The notes: generated by a model from the letters alone, not told the origin. Positions 45,063-54,391 are shown, counted from the first letter of the stretch. The stretch: DNA of 64,000 bases from Thiobacillus sp. (GCF_030696885.1 NZ_JAUYRI010000005.1:124001-188000); one strand, 5' to 3'. A program made the numbers and translations.

Positions 45063-46544
45063 CTAAAAGGTTTTCAGGTATTCGAGCAGCGCCCACTTGT
45101 CGGCGTCCGGCAGTGTGGTGCCGTAGGCCGCGCCTTCGTGGCCGGCGTTGCCGTTGCCGGGGATGCGGGTGTCGAAGGCGAACAGCGGCGTGCCCTGGCT
45201 TTGGGGCTGGTTGGCGACGAAGCCGAGGTGCTTGGGGTCGTAGAGATCGTTGCCGCGATAGAAGGTCTTGGGGCGCTGGCTGGCGGGCTGCAGCAGATCC
45301 CACAGCGTGGGCACCGAGCCGTTGTGCAGGTAGGGCGCGCGCAACCAGAGGCCGTCGAGCGGGGCGTTGGCGTAGCCGTAGGTTTTGCGGAAATGGCGGA
45401 AGCGACGTTCCGGATCGGCCGAGTACAGCATGCCCTGGTTCTGCGCGAGTTCGAGCGTGTAAGAATCGAGACGTCCGCGGTCGGTGCCGATGGCAGCAAT
45501 CGGCGTGAGCTTGCCGACCTCGGCGCCGGAAAAATCGCTGCCGCTTGTACCGTGGCAGGCGGCGCAGCGTTGCATGTAGATGCGCGCACCGCGGTCGGCC
45601 AGCGCGCGGTCGACGGGGAAGTGGCGGTCGAACGCGGGCGGCTCGGCAGTGGCGATCCAGGCTTCGATGCGAGCGATGGCGGCGTGGTCGATCAACTTCG
45701 GTGTGGCGCCGGTGCCGAAGGCGGCCGACAGGTTGCGCTCCTCGACGCGGCTGTTGTTGCCGTCCCAGTGCAGCTGCATGTCCTGCTTCTTCGCCTGGTT
45801 CCAGATCGCCGGAAAATCCGCGACGCCGATGAGTTCTTCCGGCGACAGCTTTTCGAACGGCACGCCGAAGATGGCCTTGGCCGAATTGAAGGTGTCGACC
45901 CGACCCGGTCCCCAGTCGGCCTGCAGGTGGATGAAGCGCAGCCGCCCGGTCAGCCCGGCGACGCCATCGCGCATTAGGTGGATGCCGACCGGGTAGATGA
46001 CATGGGTGTCGAGCAGGCCAAGGCCGCCGGCCTTTTCCGCGATGCGCGGTACGACCTGGGAAGGCGTGAAGCGGCGGTCATTGACGCAGGCCTGGACGAA
46101 TTTCTGGAAGGCCATCAGGTTGAGCTGGTTGGCCGGCATGCCGGAGACCAGCATCGGCTTGGCGTCGGGCGCGGTGCGCACGGTGGCGGTGTGGCACACC
46201 GCGCAGTTGAGGAAGACGCGGTCGATGCCCAGATGCCGCCGCTTCGACATGCCGACCGGCAGATCGCGGTCGGGCTCGAAAATGAAGCCGAGCGAGGCGT
46301 AGCCCTTGCCCGGAAGCAGGTCGGGGCAGACCTCGGGCAGCACCTGAAAGACCCAGTAGGGAAAGCCCATGTTGCGCTCGCCGCCGGTGGAGCCGTACTT
46401 GAAATGCTCGACCGGATCGTCGTAGGTCACCGGGCGGTCGGGCAGAAAGCGGATTGCTGCGCCGAAGGCGAAGAGCGCGAGCAGCGCAAGCAGCGACCAC
46501 AACAGCGTGCGGCACAGGACGCAGGGGGAAGCAGAGGGGCTCAT
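45063..46544 (-). CDS. diheme c-type cytochrome, RoxA-like/diheme peroxidase-like (paralogue 2)
   Basis: This 493-residue paralogue of the preceding entry shares its pattern: FKYGSTGGERNMGFPYWVFQ, YASLGFIFEPDRDLPVGMSK, first heme NCAVCH (Cys114-His118), second heme RCAACH (Cys327-His331), IGTDRGRLDSYT, WLRAPYLHNGSVPTLWDLL and a final WALLEYLKTF. An N-terminal helix (about 14-32) anchors or exports it. The middle section between the hemes is the most divergent part, suggesting different substrates or partners. The ATG overlaps the upstream stop by four bases; the far longer open frame upstream is antisense-like read-through. Confidence 0.88.
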   Translation of the reverse strand: MSPSASPCVLCRTLLWSLLALLALFAFGAAIRFLPDRPVTYDDPVEHFKYGSTGGERNMGFPYWVFQVLPEVCPDLLPGKGYASLGFIFEPDRDLPVGMSKRRHLGIDRVFLNCAVCHTATVRTAPDAKPMLVSGMPANQLNLMAFQKFVQACVNDRRFTPSQVVPRIAEKAGGLGLLDTHVIYPVGIHLMRDGVAGLTGRLRFIHLQADWGPGRVDTFNSAKAIFGVPFEKLSPEELIGVADFPAIWNQAKKQDMQLHWDGNNSRVEERNLSAAFGTGATPKLIDHAAIARIEAWIATAEPPAFDRHFPVDRALADRGARIYMQRCAACHGTSGSDFSGAEVGKLTPIAAIGTDRGRLDSYTLELAQNQGMLYSADPERRFRHFRKTYGYANAPLDGLWLRAPYLHNGSVPTLWDLLQPASQRPKTFYRGNDLYDPKHLGFVANQPQSQGTPLFAFDTRIPGNGNAGHEGAAYGTTLPDADKWALLEYLKTF

Positions 46545-48097
46545 GGTGTGCGCTCCACGTAGCGGGATGAGGGCAGGCAGGGCGGAAGTTGCGCGTAAGG
46601 CCGCTTCATCAGGTCGCTGCGCGGTGTGTCGCCGAGGCGGGTCTCGATGCTGCGTTTCAACACGGCGAGCTCGGGCGAGCGCGCCCATTGATGGGGGGTG
46701 ATGCCGCGGCTGGCGAGTGCCGAGGGCGGCGGCATCGGCGTGGTGCCGCGTGCGGCGGACGGTGTCTCGGCCATGCTCAGGCGAACAAAAATGCGCGCCG
46801 CGCAATGCGTCAATTGGGCTTCGACCGAGGCCGGACTGCCGTGCAGGAAATTGGGTGGGTGCGGCAGCGTGGTGTCGTGGCAGCTGGCGCAGTGGATGCG
46901 AAACGGGGTGAGCGCGGCGTTTTCCTGCGGCTGCGGTTCCAGACGTGCCGGTGGCAGCGCGATGCGCGCAGTCCGGCGCGGTGTGCCGAGTTCGGCGAGC
47001 AGCTGATCGACCAGGCTGTAGCTGAACGGACGCGCTGCCAGCACGCCGCGGGCCAGAAGGCGCTCGAGCGGCGCGGCAAGATCGGCGTGCGCCCACTGCT
47101 TCACCGTGGCGGCATCGAGCATGCCCGCCAGGCCGACGACGAAGGCCGTCTTGTCCGGTGCGTGCCAGGTTTCGAGCGGCGGGCGCAGCAGCAGCGGGTC
47201 GTGCGCGGTATCGGGCAACGCGGCCAGCGGATCGCGGTTGGGCAGGTCGGGGTTGGGAATGGCCAGCCCGTTGGGCCAGTGCTGCATCCAGTTGAGCGAC
47301 AGCGTCGGCAGGCTGGACGGCGCCGGCAGCGTCCTGTTACGTGCATAGTTGAGTGCGGCCGCAAAGGCATCGAGGCGGCAGCGGTCGCCCGCGTCGCCGT
47401 TGCCGCATCCTGTCAGCCACAGCTGTTGCCAGACCGAAAACAGGTTGGCGCGGTCGGTGGCGTTGTCGATGAAATAGGCGATGTCGGTGCCGGTCAGCCT
47501 GACCTGATAAAAGTCGCGCCGGGTTTCGCGCAGGCGCTGGGCGATGGCCGGATTGGCCGGCGTTTCGTCCCACAGTGGACGGGCGAAAATGGGCGCGGCA
47601 TTCTGGTGGCACGACAGGCACAGGCTACGCCGCGCGTAGAACAGCTGCGGCGTCTTGCCTGCCTGGTAGTCGCGCACCACCTGGAATTCGAAGCGACCCG
47701 CGGTATCGTTGTAGCTGATGACCTCGATCACGCCGCCTTTTTCGTGATACCCGATGAACAGGCGGTCCTTGAGCGGCGCGATGCCGGGCAGCGCATCGCC
47801 GTCGGTGGCGGCGACCACGCGCGGAAAATGAAAGAAATCAGGCGCGCCGGCATCGCGCTGCAGCGAGCGGCCGAGCGGGATCAGCGTGACCTTGAGCGGC
47901 GGCAGGCCGCCGGCGTCGGTGCGCATCTGGCGGTTGATGCTGCGCAGCAGGCGGAAGAACGGATACGGCACCGGCTTGTCGCCGACCAGCTGGTCGAAGC
48001 GCGAGTGGCCGGCCGGCGGCAGGTCGCCGCTGGTGTGCGCCGGAAGTGATGCGATCGAAGCGGCGGCGAACATGATCGTGAGCCAGGCCGGCTTCAT
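46541..48097 (-). CDS. diheme c-type cytochrome of the cluster, divergent
   Basis: This 518-residue periplasmic protein has a signal peptide ending near residue 22 and two heme c motifs, SLCLSCH (Cys160-His164) and IHCASCH (Cys403-His407). It lacks the PYLHNGSVP signature of its neighbours, so it is only distantly related. Long helical stretches lie between the hemes, and the last 100 residues are basic. It starts four bases after the lipoprotein gene and overlaps the next cytochrome gene by four bases. Confidence 0.85.
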   Translation of the reverse strand: MKPAWLTIMFAAASIASLPAHTSGDLPPAGHSRFDQLVGDKPVPYPFFRLLRSINRQMRTDAGGLPPLKVTLIPLGRSLQRDAGAPDFFHFPRVVAATDGDALPGIAPLKDRLFIGYHEKGGVIEVISYNDTAGRFEFQVVRDYQAGKTPQLFYARRSLCLSCHQNAAPIFARPLWDETPANPAIAQRLRETRRDFYQVRLTGTDIAYFIDNATDRANLFSVWQQLWLTGCGNGDAGDRCRLDAFAAALNYARNRTLPAPSSLPTLSLNWMQHWPNGLAIPNPDLPNRDPLAALPDTAHDPLLLRPPLETWHAPDKTAFVVGLAGMLDAATVKQWAHADLAAPLERLLARGVLAARPFSYSLVDQLLAELGTPRRTARIALPPARLEPQPQENAALTPFRIHCASCHDTTLPHPPNFLHGSPASVEAQLTHCAARIFVRLSMAETPSAARGTTPMPPPSALASRGITPHQWARSPELAVLKRSIETRLGDTPRSDLMKRPYAQLPPCLPSSRYVERTP

Positions 48098-48101
48098 GGC
48101 G

Positions 48102-48974
48102 CTAGCGCGTCGCCAGCACCCGTTTTTGCGTACCTGGCCAGCAATCATCGCGGATCTGGCCGGTCTCGAATTCGGCGCGGCCCGCCTTGTCGACATCTTT
48201 GCTGTAGAGCACGAAGTTGAGGATGAAGGCGTGGTCCATGTAGGCGCGGCCGAGATAGAGGCCGGGCCGCACCATGCGGATTTCGTCGCGCACCTTGAGG
48301 CCACGTCGTCCGGCGAGGAAATCCGGGTTTTCGCGGTAGCCGGCGATTTCGTCGGTGAAGGCGTAGTCGATGATGATCGATTCGCGGCGCGAATCGATCA
48401 GGCTTTGCCCGCAATAGAGCTTGGCCGGGAAAAGCAGCCAGGCGTCGCGGCCGTCGACGTCGATCTTGGGGATGTCGCCTGGACCGATCACCGGGCGCAG
48501 CACAGCCAGGTCCTGAATGCGGTTGCGCAGCACTTTCTGCTCGCGGTAGAACACCTTGCCCTTCCACAGCGTCTCGCCCGCGGTCTCGAGCATTTTTCCC
48601 TTGAAGTTCACCCCGAGGCCCTTGAGGCCGCCGACGATTTCGGCCGCGCGCAGCTTGCCCGAGCTGCCGCGCGGAAACACGATCTGGCCGTCGAACGGGC
48701 CGTCCGGAATCGGCCCCGAGCCGAGTCGCGCATACAGCTGGTCGAGCTCTTCCTGGTTCAGGCCGGTGAGGTATTTGGGCGTGATCCGGGCCAGTTCCGC
48801 GAGCGGGATCGGGTGGGCGTATTCGACCTGGGCGAAGTCGGGCTTGCTGGCGTAGTCGTCGCCAGCGGGAGCGAAGGCAATGTTGGGCTTGTTGCCGAAC
48901 CAGTCGTTGAATTTGTCGCAGCCCGACAGTGGCAGCATCAGTGCGGTGGCGAGCAGTAGCAGGCGTGTGTTCAT
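48102..48974 (-). CDS. lipoprotein of the cytochrome cluster
   Basis: The 290-residue product has a lipobox PLSGC with Cys19. The mature part includes EYAHPIPLAELARITPKYLT, a GPFDGQIVFPRGSSG loop and DVDGRDAWLLFPAKLYCGQS, then DHAFILNFVLYSKD near the C-terminus. I do not recognise a family; the pattern of a possible ligand-binding beta fold is a guess. It sits between two cytochrome genes (11 and 4 bases away) and so may be a membrane-tethered partner or substrate carrier for them. Confidence 0.82.
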   Translation of the reverse strand: MNTRLLLLATALMLPLSGCDKFNDWFGNKPNIAFAPAGDDYASKPDFAQVEYAHPIPLAELARITPKYLTGLNQEELDQLYARLGSGPIPDGPFDGQIVFPRGSSGKLRAAEIVGGLKGLGVNFKGKMLETAGETLWKGKVFYREQKVLRNRIQDLAVLRPVIGPGDIPKIDVDGRDAWLLFPAKLYCGQSLIDSRRESIIIDYAFTDEIAGYRENPDFLAGRRGLKVRDEIRMVRPGLYLGRAYMDHAFILNFVLYSKDVDKAGRAEFETGQIRDDCWPGTQKRVLATR

Positions 48975-48985
48975 GATGGGCTCCT

Positions 48986-51574
48986 TTACAGCGTCGCCAG
49001 GAAGGCGATCAGGGCGTTCTTGTCGGCGTCGGACAGGTCTTCGCCGAAGCGGTGGCCGTCGTTTTCGATTTCCGCGGTGCACGAGGAATAGACCTGCCAC
49101 AGCGCCGGGGTGCGGGCGCGCGCCGCCTTTACCACGTCGATCAGACGGTCGGGGTCGGAGACGATGGCCTTGCCGATGGACTGCATTTCGGCGGCGAGTT
49201 TGCCGGCCTCGTCCGCAGGCAGCACGGTGGCGAGCCGCGCCTCGAGTTCCTTGGGCTTGAGCCGGGCGCGTATCAGATCGACGATGAAATCCTTGTGACG
49301 GAAGTTGCCGACGTTGCCCGCGGTGGCGCCGGCCGGCACCCGCACGGTGAAGCCGATCAGGCGTTTTTCTTCCTTGCCGTCGAAGATGCGCGGGCCGATG
49401 TCGAGCACGATGTCCTCGTCGACCTTGGTCGCCTTGGGGATGCGCTTGGCGGGATTCAGCAGATCCTGCATCGAGGCGACATAGAGCTGGAAGCGGCCGT
49501 CGACCGAGGGGTCGTAGGTCCAGCACGCCGGCTGTTTGTCCTTCGCCAGCGGCGGATTGCCGGGCAGGCTGGTGTCGACGTAGCTGGACCGGTAGAGCTC
49601 GTTGGGATTCGACGGGTCGCCGCCCCAGCCGCACAGTTCGGGGCCGACCGCGTTGTTGTGCATGAAGGGCGCGTGCGCCCACAGGTTCAACAGCGAGACG
49701 TTGCGGTAGTAGCCGCGCCCGCCATCGTGCGGCTCGAGCAGGCCGGATACAGTCGGCCGTGCGTGGTAGTCCTCGTTGGCGAATTCCTCCCAGACGTGAC
49801 CGCGCCGATGGTTGGAATGCAGCGAACGGCAACGGTAGGTACCGACTTCGGTGACCGGGATGGGCACGTCGTTGCCGAGCCAGTCGGCGCGCAGGCCACT
49901 CTTGCTGTCGAGGGCGCGGAAGTCGACGGTCTCGAACGGCGCCTTGCCGCTGGCATGGCAGCGCGCGCAGTTGGCGACGAATACCTGCTGGCCGCGCGAC
50001 ACCGCATCCCTGCCGAATTCGCGTTCGAGGTCGCGCACCAGCTCGGTTTCGCCGTATTCAGTCTCCAACTGGTTGGCGCGCGCCTCGACGAGGTCGCGTG
50101 ACTGGCCTTCGGGCGCGGTGAGGAAGAAATCGAGCAGGTTCTGCAGGCGGTCTTCCACTGCGCGGAAATTGGGACAATCGCGTCGGCACTGGCCGATGTC
50201 GAACGGCGTCTGGCCGAAGTTGCGCGCCTTCGGGTCGAGCTGGCGCAGGTCAGTCAGGTGGTTGAGCCAGCACTGCTCGGCGCACGAGCCGATATTGAAA
50301 TACACGCGCTGGATCGCGCCGAGCGCACCAATCGAATCGCCGCCGCCCTTGAGGATGTGGTGGACGGTTTCGGTCTTGACGCTTTTTTCCCAGCATTTGC
50401 CGGGCTTGCCGGGTTCGCACCAGCAGCTCGATTCCTTCGCGCCCGGCGGGCAGGCCGCGGCCTTGCGCCAGCGGTTGACCTTTTCGCCCGGGAACACCGG
50501 CCGCTGCGCGGTGTTGATCAGCGCGTTGATGGTGCCGGCGTTGTTGACCTGGTCGTTGGGAATCGCCGAGGTGTCGGAGGTGCCGGGGCGCGCATGCGAA
50601 AAAATCTGCCACAGCAGGTCGTTGCGCGGCATGCCGGAAATCAGCACCTCGGAGACGCGGATGTACTGGTTGCCGACCAGGCCCGAGAGGTTTTCCCATT
50701 TCGGATGCGCGGGGTCGAGCGGCGGCTTGGCCGGGTTGAAAGCGACGTGGCACGACGCGCACGAAGTGCCGATCAGGAAGGGGGGTTCGATCGAGGCATC
50801 GGCCAGCTTGCGCACCTTGTGGTCGGCGCGTGCAGGGTCGTTGGAGAGCTTGCGGTTGTAGCCTTCCCAGCTGCCGAGGCCGCCGTTGACCTGTTTCCAT
50901 GCCGCCGCATCGAAACGCGGGTTGGGAAACTTGCGGAAGCCGAGCGCGCCGGTGGAGGTGCCGAACGCCAGATGGCAGCTGTCCTCGCGCCCCTGCTGGT
51001 GGCCGTCGGGGTCGCCCGGATCGGTGGCAGCGTCCTTGAAGTCGCAGGCGGGGTCGCGGTAGCCGGGTTTGCCGACGAACTTCAGCAGGGTGTCGTCGCC
51101 GGGGCACCAGTCGAAGCCATAGGTTTCCTCGTAGCTTTTGGCCGGACAACCGTCCGAGCCTGGGGTGCAACAGCCGGGGTCGTTGATCAGCCCCCAGGTC
51201 CGGAAGCGGGTGTCGCGAGCGTCGCCGCGCAGCACGCCAAACCAGTCGATCAGCGCGGTCACGCGCTGCTGGAAACTGTAGGTGTGGAAGCGCGCATTGC
51301 CGGCGGTGGCCTTGAACCAGATTTCACGCCCGGCGCGCGCCGACGGCGTGAGGCCGGCATCGGCCTCGTGAAAGCCGGCGTCGGTATAGGGCGAGGCCGC
51401 ATCAGGCAGCGCAGCGGCAAGCGGAGCGGGCTCGGCAGGTGCCAGCGCGTTTTGCGCCCTGTCCGCGGCGGGCGACGGGGTGGCGCGCGCAGCATCGGGT
51501 TGCTGCGCAAGCCAGGCGAACAGGACAAGGGTCGAGATGCTCAAGATGCCAACAAGCCAGGTCGATGCTTTCAT
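48986..51574 (-). CDS. large c-type cytochrome (862 aa) with cysteine-rich inserts
   Basis: This periplasmic protein of 862 residues has an N-terminal helix (6-25) and an Ala/Pro-rich linker. Heme motifs are TSCASCH (Cys272-His276) and NCARCH (Cys536-His540). Between and before them lie extra cysteines (NDPGCCTPGSDGCPAKS near 131-147, SSCWCEPGKPGKC near 382-394, SCAEQCW near 430-436), perhaps disulfides. LLNLWAHAPFMHNNAVGPE corresponds to the PYLHNGSVP signature of the smaller paralogues, so it is a far-diverged member of the same superfamily. The C-terminus ends DLSDADKNALIAFLATL. It follows the patatin gene by 58 bases. Confidence 0.86.
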   Translation of the reverse strand: MKASTWLVGILSISTLVLFAWLAQQPDAARATPSPAADRAQNALAPAEPAPLAAALPDAASPYTDAGFHEADAGLTPSARAGREIWFKATAGNARFHTYSFQQRVTALIDWFGVLRGDARDTRFRTWGLINDPGCCTPGSDGCPAKSYEETYGFDWCPGDDTLLKFVGKPGYRDPACDFKDAATDPGDPDGHQQGREDSCHLAFGTSTGALGFRKFPNPRFDAAAWKQVNGGLGSWEGYNRKLSNDPARADHKVRKLADASIEPPFLIGTSCASCHVAFNPAKPPLDPAHPKWENLSGLVGNQYIRVSEVLISGMPRNDLLWQIFSHARPGTSDTSAIPNDQVNNAGTINALINTAQRPVFPGEKVNRWRKAAACPPGAKESSCWCEPGKPGKCWEKSVKTETVHHILKGGGDSIGALGAIQRVYFNIGSCAEQCWLNHLTDLRQLDPKARNFGQTPFDIGQCRRDCPNFRAVEDRLQNLLDFFLTAPEGQSRDLVEARANQLETEYGETELVRDLEREFGRDAVSRGQQVFVANCARCHASGKAPFETVDFRALDSKSGLRADWLGNDVPIPVTEVGTYRCRSLHSNHRRGHVWEEFANEDYHARPTVSGLLEPHDGGRGYYRNVSLLNLWAHAPFMHNNAVGPELCGWGGDPSNPNELYRSSYVDTSLPGNPPLAKDKQPACWTYDPSVDGRFQLYVASMQDLLNPAKRIPKATKVDEDIVLDIGPRIFDGKEEKRLIGFTVRVPAGATAGNVGNFRHKDFIVDLIRARLKPKELEARLATVLPADEAGKLAAEMQSIGKAIVSDPDRLIDVVKAARARTPALWQVYSSCTAEIENDGHRFGEDLSDADKNALIAFLATL

Positions 51575-51632
51575 GGGGCGCTCCTGTCAGCAGGACGGAC
51601 GGTCCTGGAACGTAGTCGAGGGGGGTGTGTTT

Positions 51633-54335
51633 TCAAGCCAGTTCATCGCGTCGCTCGCGCAGGATTTCGCACATCCACGGCAACAGCGGCCCGCTGTCGC
51701 CGGCCAGTTCCTGGCGCTGCGTGGCCTCGATTAGCACCGCCTCGAATACCGCCTTGCCGGTGTGGTGTCCGAGCTTGCGGTAGCTCTCGAACTGCGATTC
51801 GTCGAACCACTGGTCCTGGGTCGATTCGTGTGGAAAGCCGGGGTGGGTGCACTTGTAGTTCAGCAGGTCGGCGGGTTCAGTGCCGGTGAGGTTGGGCTTG
51901 ATGTAGATCAGGCAGGCTTCGGTCGGCGCGTCCGAACTGCCCGCGGGCGGTGGATAAATCACGCGGCCGACGGCCGAGTAGCCGTTCTCCAGGTCTTCGG
52001 CATGGACGTCGATGGTCACGCCGAAGTCGGCGTAGCACTTGCGGATGGCGTTGCCGAGGTCTTCGAAATGGCTCTTGCCGTCCTCGCCGGCGTCGATGAC
52101 GACGATGCAGGTGCAGCGCCGGCGCACCAGTTCGTAGAGGCCGAGGTTCTCGAAGTGGCCGCCGTCGGACAGGTAGACGAACGGCGAATCATGATCGGTG
52201 TGGCCGAACAGTTCCTTCAGCAGATAGATGCCGCCAAACGGCGGGTCGTGTTTTTCCCAGTGGCGTTCGTTGGCCGGGTTGGGACTCCAGTGGCCGAGGC
52301 GGACATTGAACACGGTCATCAGGAACGTCAGCGCGGGCGAGCTGTGATAGCCCATGTTGGGACAGGCGGCGGCACCGGAAATCGCCATCGCCGACCCCAT
52401 CCAGACGCCTTCCATGTAGGCGGACGTGGGTCGGTAGTGGCTGAGCAGCTGGCCCTTTTCATCGGGCAGCGTGAAGCTGTAGCCGGCCACCATGGGCGTG
52501 AAGGCGAACGCGGCGGCACGGCGTTCCTGCCACGCGAGCTGCTTGCCGGCGACCAGATTCATCGCGGTGTTGTGAATGGGATAGGGGCGCTGGCATTGCG
52601 GCTTGCCCAAGGGCGCGCTGCAGAGATCGGCCAGCTTGAGGTCGTCGCGCGGGTCGAATCCGGTGAAGGGATGCGGCGAGCGCACCTTGCAGCGCGAGGC
52701 GCCGAGATAGCAGCGCACCAGGCGCTGGCGGTAGAAGTGATAGATCGAGAACAGGTTGACGTCGACGCGCCAGGCCAGCGCGGCCGCGGCCACCAGGCTG
52801 CCGGCACACAGGATCGCCACCCAGACGATATCGGCGTGCTGGAAATTGGCCGACTCCTGGTAAAGCACGGTCATGAACTGCGTGGAGGTTCGGACATGTT
52901 CCTCACATCCGCTGCAGAACATCGGCAGCATCAGCAGCTGGTGCAGACCGAACGACAGCAGGCCGAGCAGACCGATGATGAAGACATACGGCATCGCCTG
53001 CGCGGCGAGGTCGCGCCAGTTTCTCTGGATGTCGTTGGCGGACTTCGGGCTCCGTCCCAGCAGCACGCCGGTTGCGGTCGACAGTATCCAGGCCACGCCG
53101 CCTGCGGCAACGAAAGCCTCCGGTGCCCAACGGAAGAAGGCGGGCGCGATGAAGACAATGCTGAACAGCGTCGCCCACACCAGCGAGACCAGCAGTACCC
53201 AGCCGCCGAGGCGCGACCACCATTCGCGCGAGTCGTGCGAGAAATAACGCCCCATCAGGCCGATGTGGCCGACCACGGTGAGCGAATAGAACTTCAGCAG
53301 CAGCGCGGTGGCCAGCGCCGACGCGATCCACGAGCCGCTGTAGCCCTGCCCGATGCGCCGGATGAACTCGGTCACTTCGGCAAACGCGGCCAGCAGCAGG
53401 CCGCCCAGCGCGCCTGCCAGCAGGGCGTAAGCGCCCATGGCGAGGACGCGGCCCGGGGTAAACCGTGGCTGGTCGTCCGTGCGGCGAACAAAAAACCGTC
53501 CCAGCGCCCACCCCAGCAGCCACGGCGGCACATAGACCAGCATGCCCCACACCACCCAGCCGCCGAGTGAAATCCGGTCCAGCTGTTCAGCGCCGGCGTA
53601 GAAACCATAGGCGACGAGCCAGGCTGACAGCATTGCGGGCAACACCACCAGCAGCAGCACGCCGGGCTGGCGCGTATGGAACGGCCGGCTTTTGAAGGCG
53701 CCGCGGCCGCCGAGGTTGAGTCCGATGAACACCATGGCGATGAAAATGCACACGATGCCGCCGCCAAACAGCGGCATCAGGCTGGCGTTCGCCGCGGGGT
53801 CGGGGCCTTCCCAGCCGGTGAGCCAGCGGGCAAACCACACCAGCAGGCGTGGCAGCAGCAGCACGCCGCTGAGGACCAGCAACAGCAGGACGAGGTTGAG
53901 ATACAGGTTGCGCAGATAGGTGGCCACCGCGGTCAGCGTGTCGGCGGAAAAGAAACTGGCCCGCGGCGTGATGTAGTTGCTGTAGCTTCGCAGGAAGCGG
54001 ATGGCGGAATGTTCGTTGCCGCCGGCGTGCAACAGGGGCTCGGCGTCCTCGACGCGGCCGTTGCATTTGAGATGAATGAAGGCCGACAGCCAGCCACCGA
54101 TATAGCCGCCGCCCGAGACGCACGACAGGTAGTCGAACTGCCGCAGCAGCCTGAGCTCGGCCAGCGCCTGGATGATGCCCAGATTGAAGGTGGCGCTGCG
54201 GATGCCGCCGCCGGAAAACGCCAGTCCCGTCAGCGGCCGTTCGGGGCCGTCGTGGTGGCCGTCGGGTTCGCGGATGCGTGCGCGCTCCAGCGCATGGATC
54301 GTGTCCCAGTCGAGCGAAGTTGGCGTGTCAGCCAT
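51633..54335 (-). CDS. patatin-like phospholipase with central membrane domain, first gene of the cluster
   Basis: This 900-residue protein has a patatin fold split by a membrane region. The oxyanion loop is GLAFSGGGIRSATFN (37-51) and the nucleophile Ser74 lies in LSCVSGGGYIGGW, where Cys72 replaces the first Gly of the usual GxSxG. The catalytic Asp is in VYLSDGGHFENLG near residue 720. Between about 140 and 560 there are roughly nine hydrophobic segments. Family members cleave acyl esters of membrane lipids. It opens the 11-gene minus-strand cluster. The membrane insertion suggests that it works at the inner-membrane surface. Confidence 0.88.
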   Translation of the reverse strand: MADTPTSLDWDTIHALERARIREPDGHHDGPERPLTGLAFSGGGIRSATFNLGIIQALAELRLLRQFDYLSCVSGGGYIGGWLSAFIHLKCNGRVEDAEPLLHAGGNEHSAIRFLRSYSNYITPRASFFSADTLTAVATYLRNLYLNLVLLLLVLSGVLLLPRLLVWFARWLTGWEGPDPAANASLMPLFGGGIVCIFIAMVFIGLNLGGRGAFKSRPFHTRQPGVLLLVVLPAMLSAWLVAYGFYAGAEQLDRISLGGWVVWGMLVYVPPWLLGWALGRFFVRRTDDQPRFTPGRVLAMGAYALLAGALGGLLLAAFAEVTEFIRRIGQGYSGSWIASALATALLLKFYSLTVVGHIGLMGRYFSHDSREWWSRLGGWVLLVSLVWATLFSIVFIAPAFFRWAPEAFVAAGGVAWILSTATGVLLGRSPKSANDIQRNWRDLAAQAMPYVFIIGLLGLLSFGLHQLLMLPMFCSGCEEHVRTSTQFMTVLYQESANFQHADIVWVAILCAGSLVAAAALAWRVDVNLFSIYHFYRQRLVRCYLGASRCKVRSPHPFTGFDPRDDLKLADLCSAPLGKPQCQRPYPIHNTAMNLVAGKQLAWQERRAAAFAFTPMVAGYSFTLPDEKGQLLSHYRPTSAYMEGVWMGSAMAISGAAACPNMGYHSSPALTFLMTVFNVRLGHWSPNPANERHWEKHDPPFGGIYLLKELFGHTDHDSPFVYLSDGGHFENLGLYELVRRRCTCIVVIDAGEDGKSHFEDLGNAIRKCYADFGVTIDVHAEDLENGYSAVGRVIYPPPAGSSDAPTEACLIYIKPNLTGTEPADLLNYKCTHPGFPHESTQDQWFDESQFESYRKLGHHTGKAVFEAVLIEATQRQELAGDSGPLLPWMCEILRERRDELA

Positions 54336-54368
54336 GATTGGTTTGGGCGCGCGAAGCGCCCGTCTGGC

Positions 54369-54391
54369 CCCTCCCCCTTGGTGGGGGAGGG
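54369..54391. repeat. hairpin repeat between the amidase and patatin genes
   Basis: CCCTCCCCC (54369-54377) pairs with GGGGGAGGG (54383-54391) around TTGGT. A second hairpin GCCCG-CTTG-CGGGC follows near 54412. These lie after the amidase stop and may end its transcript, which would give the patatin cluster its own promoter. Confidence 0.55.
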
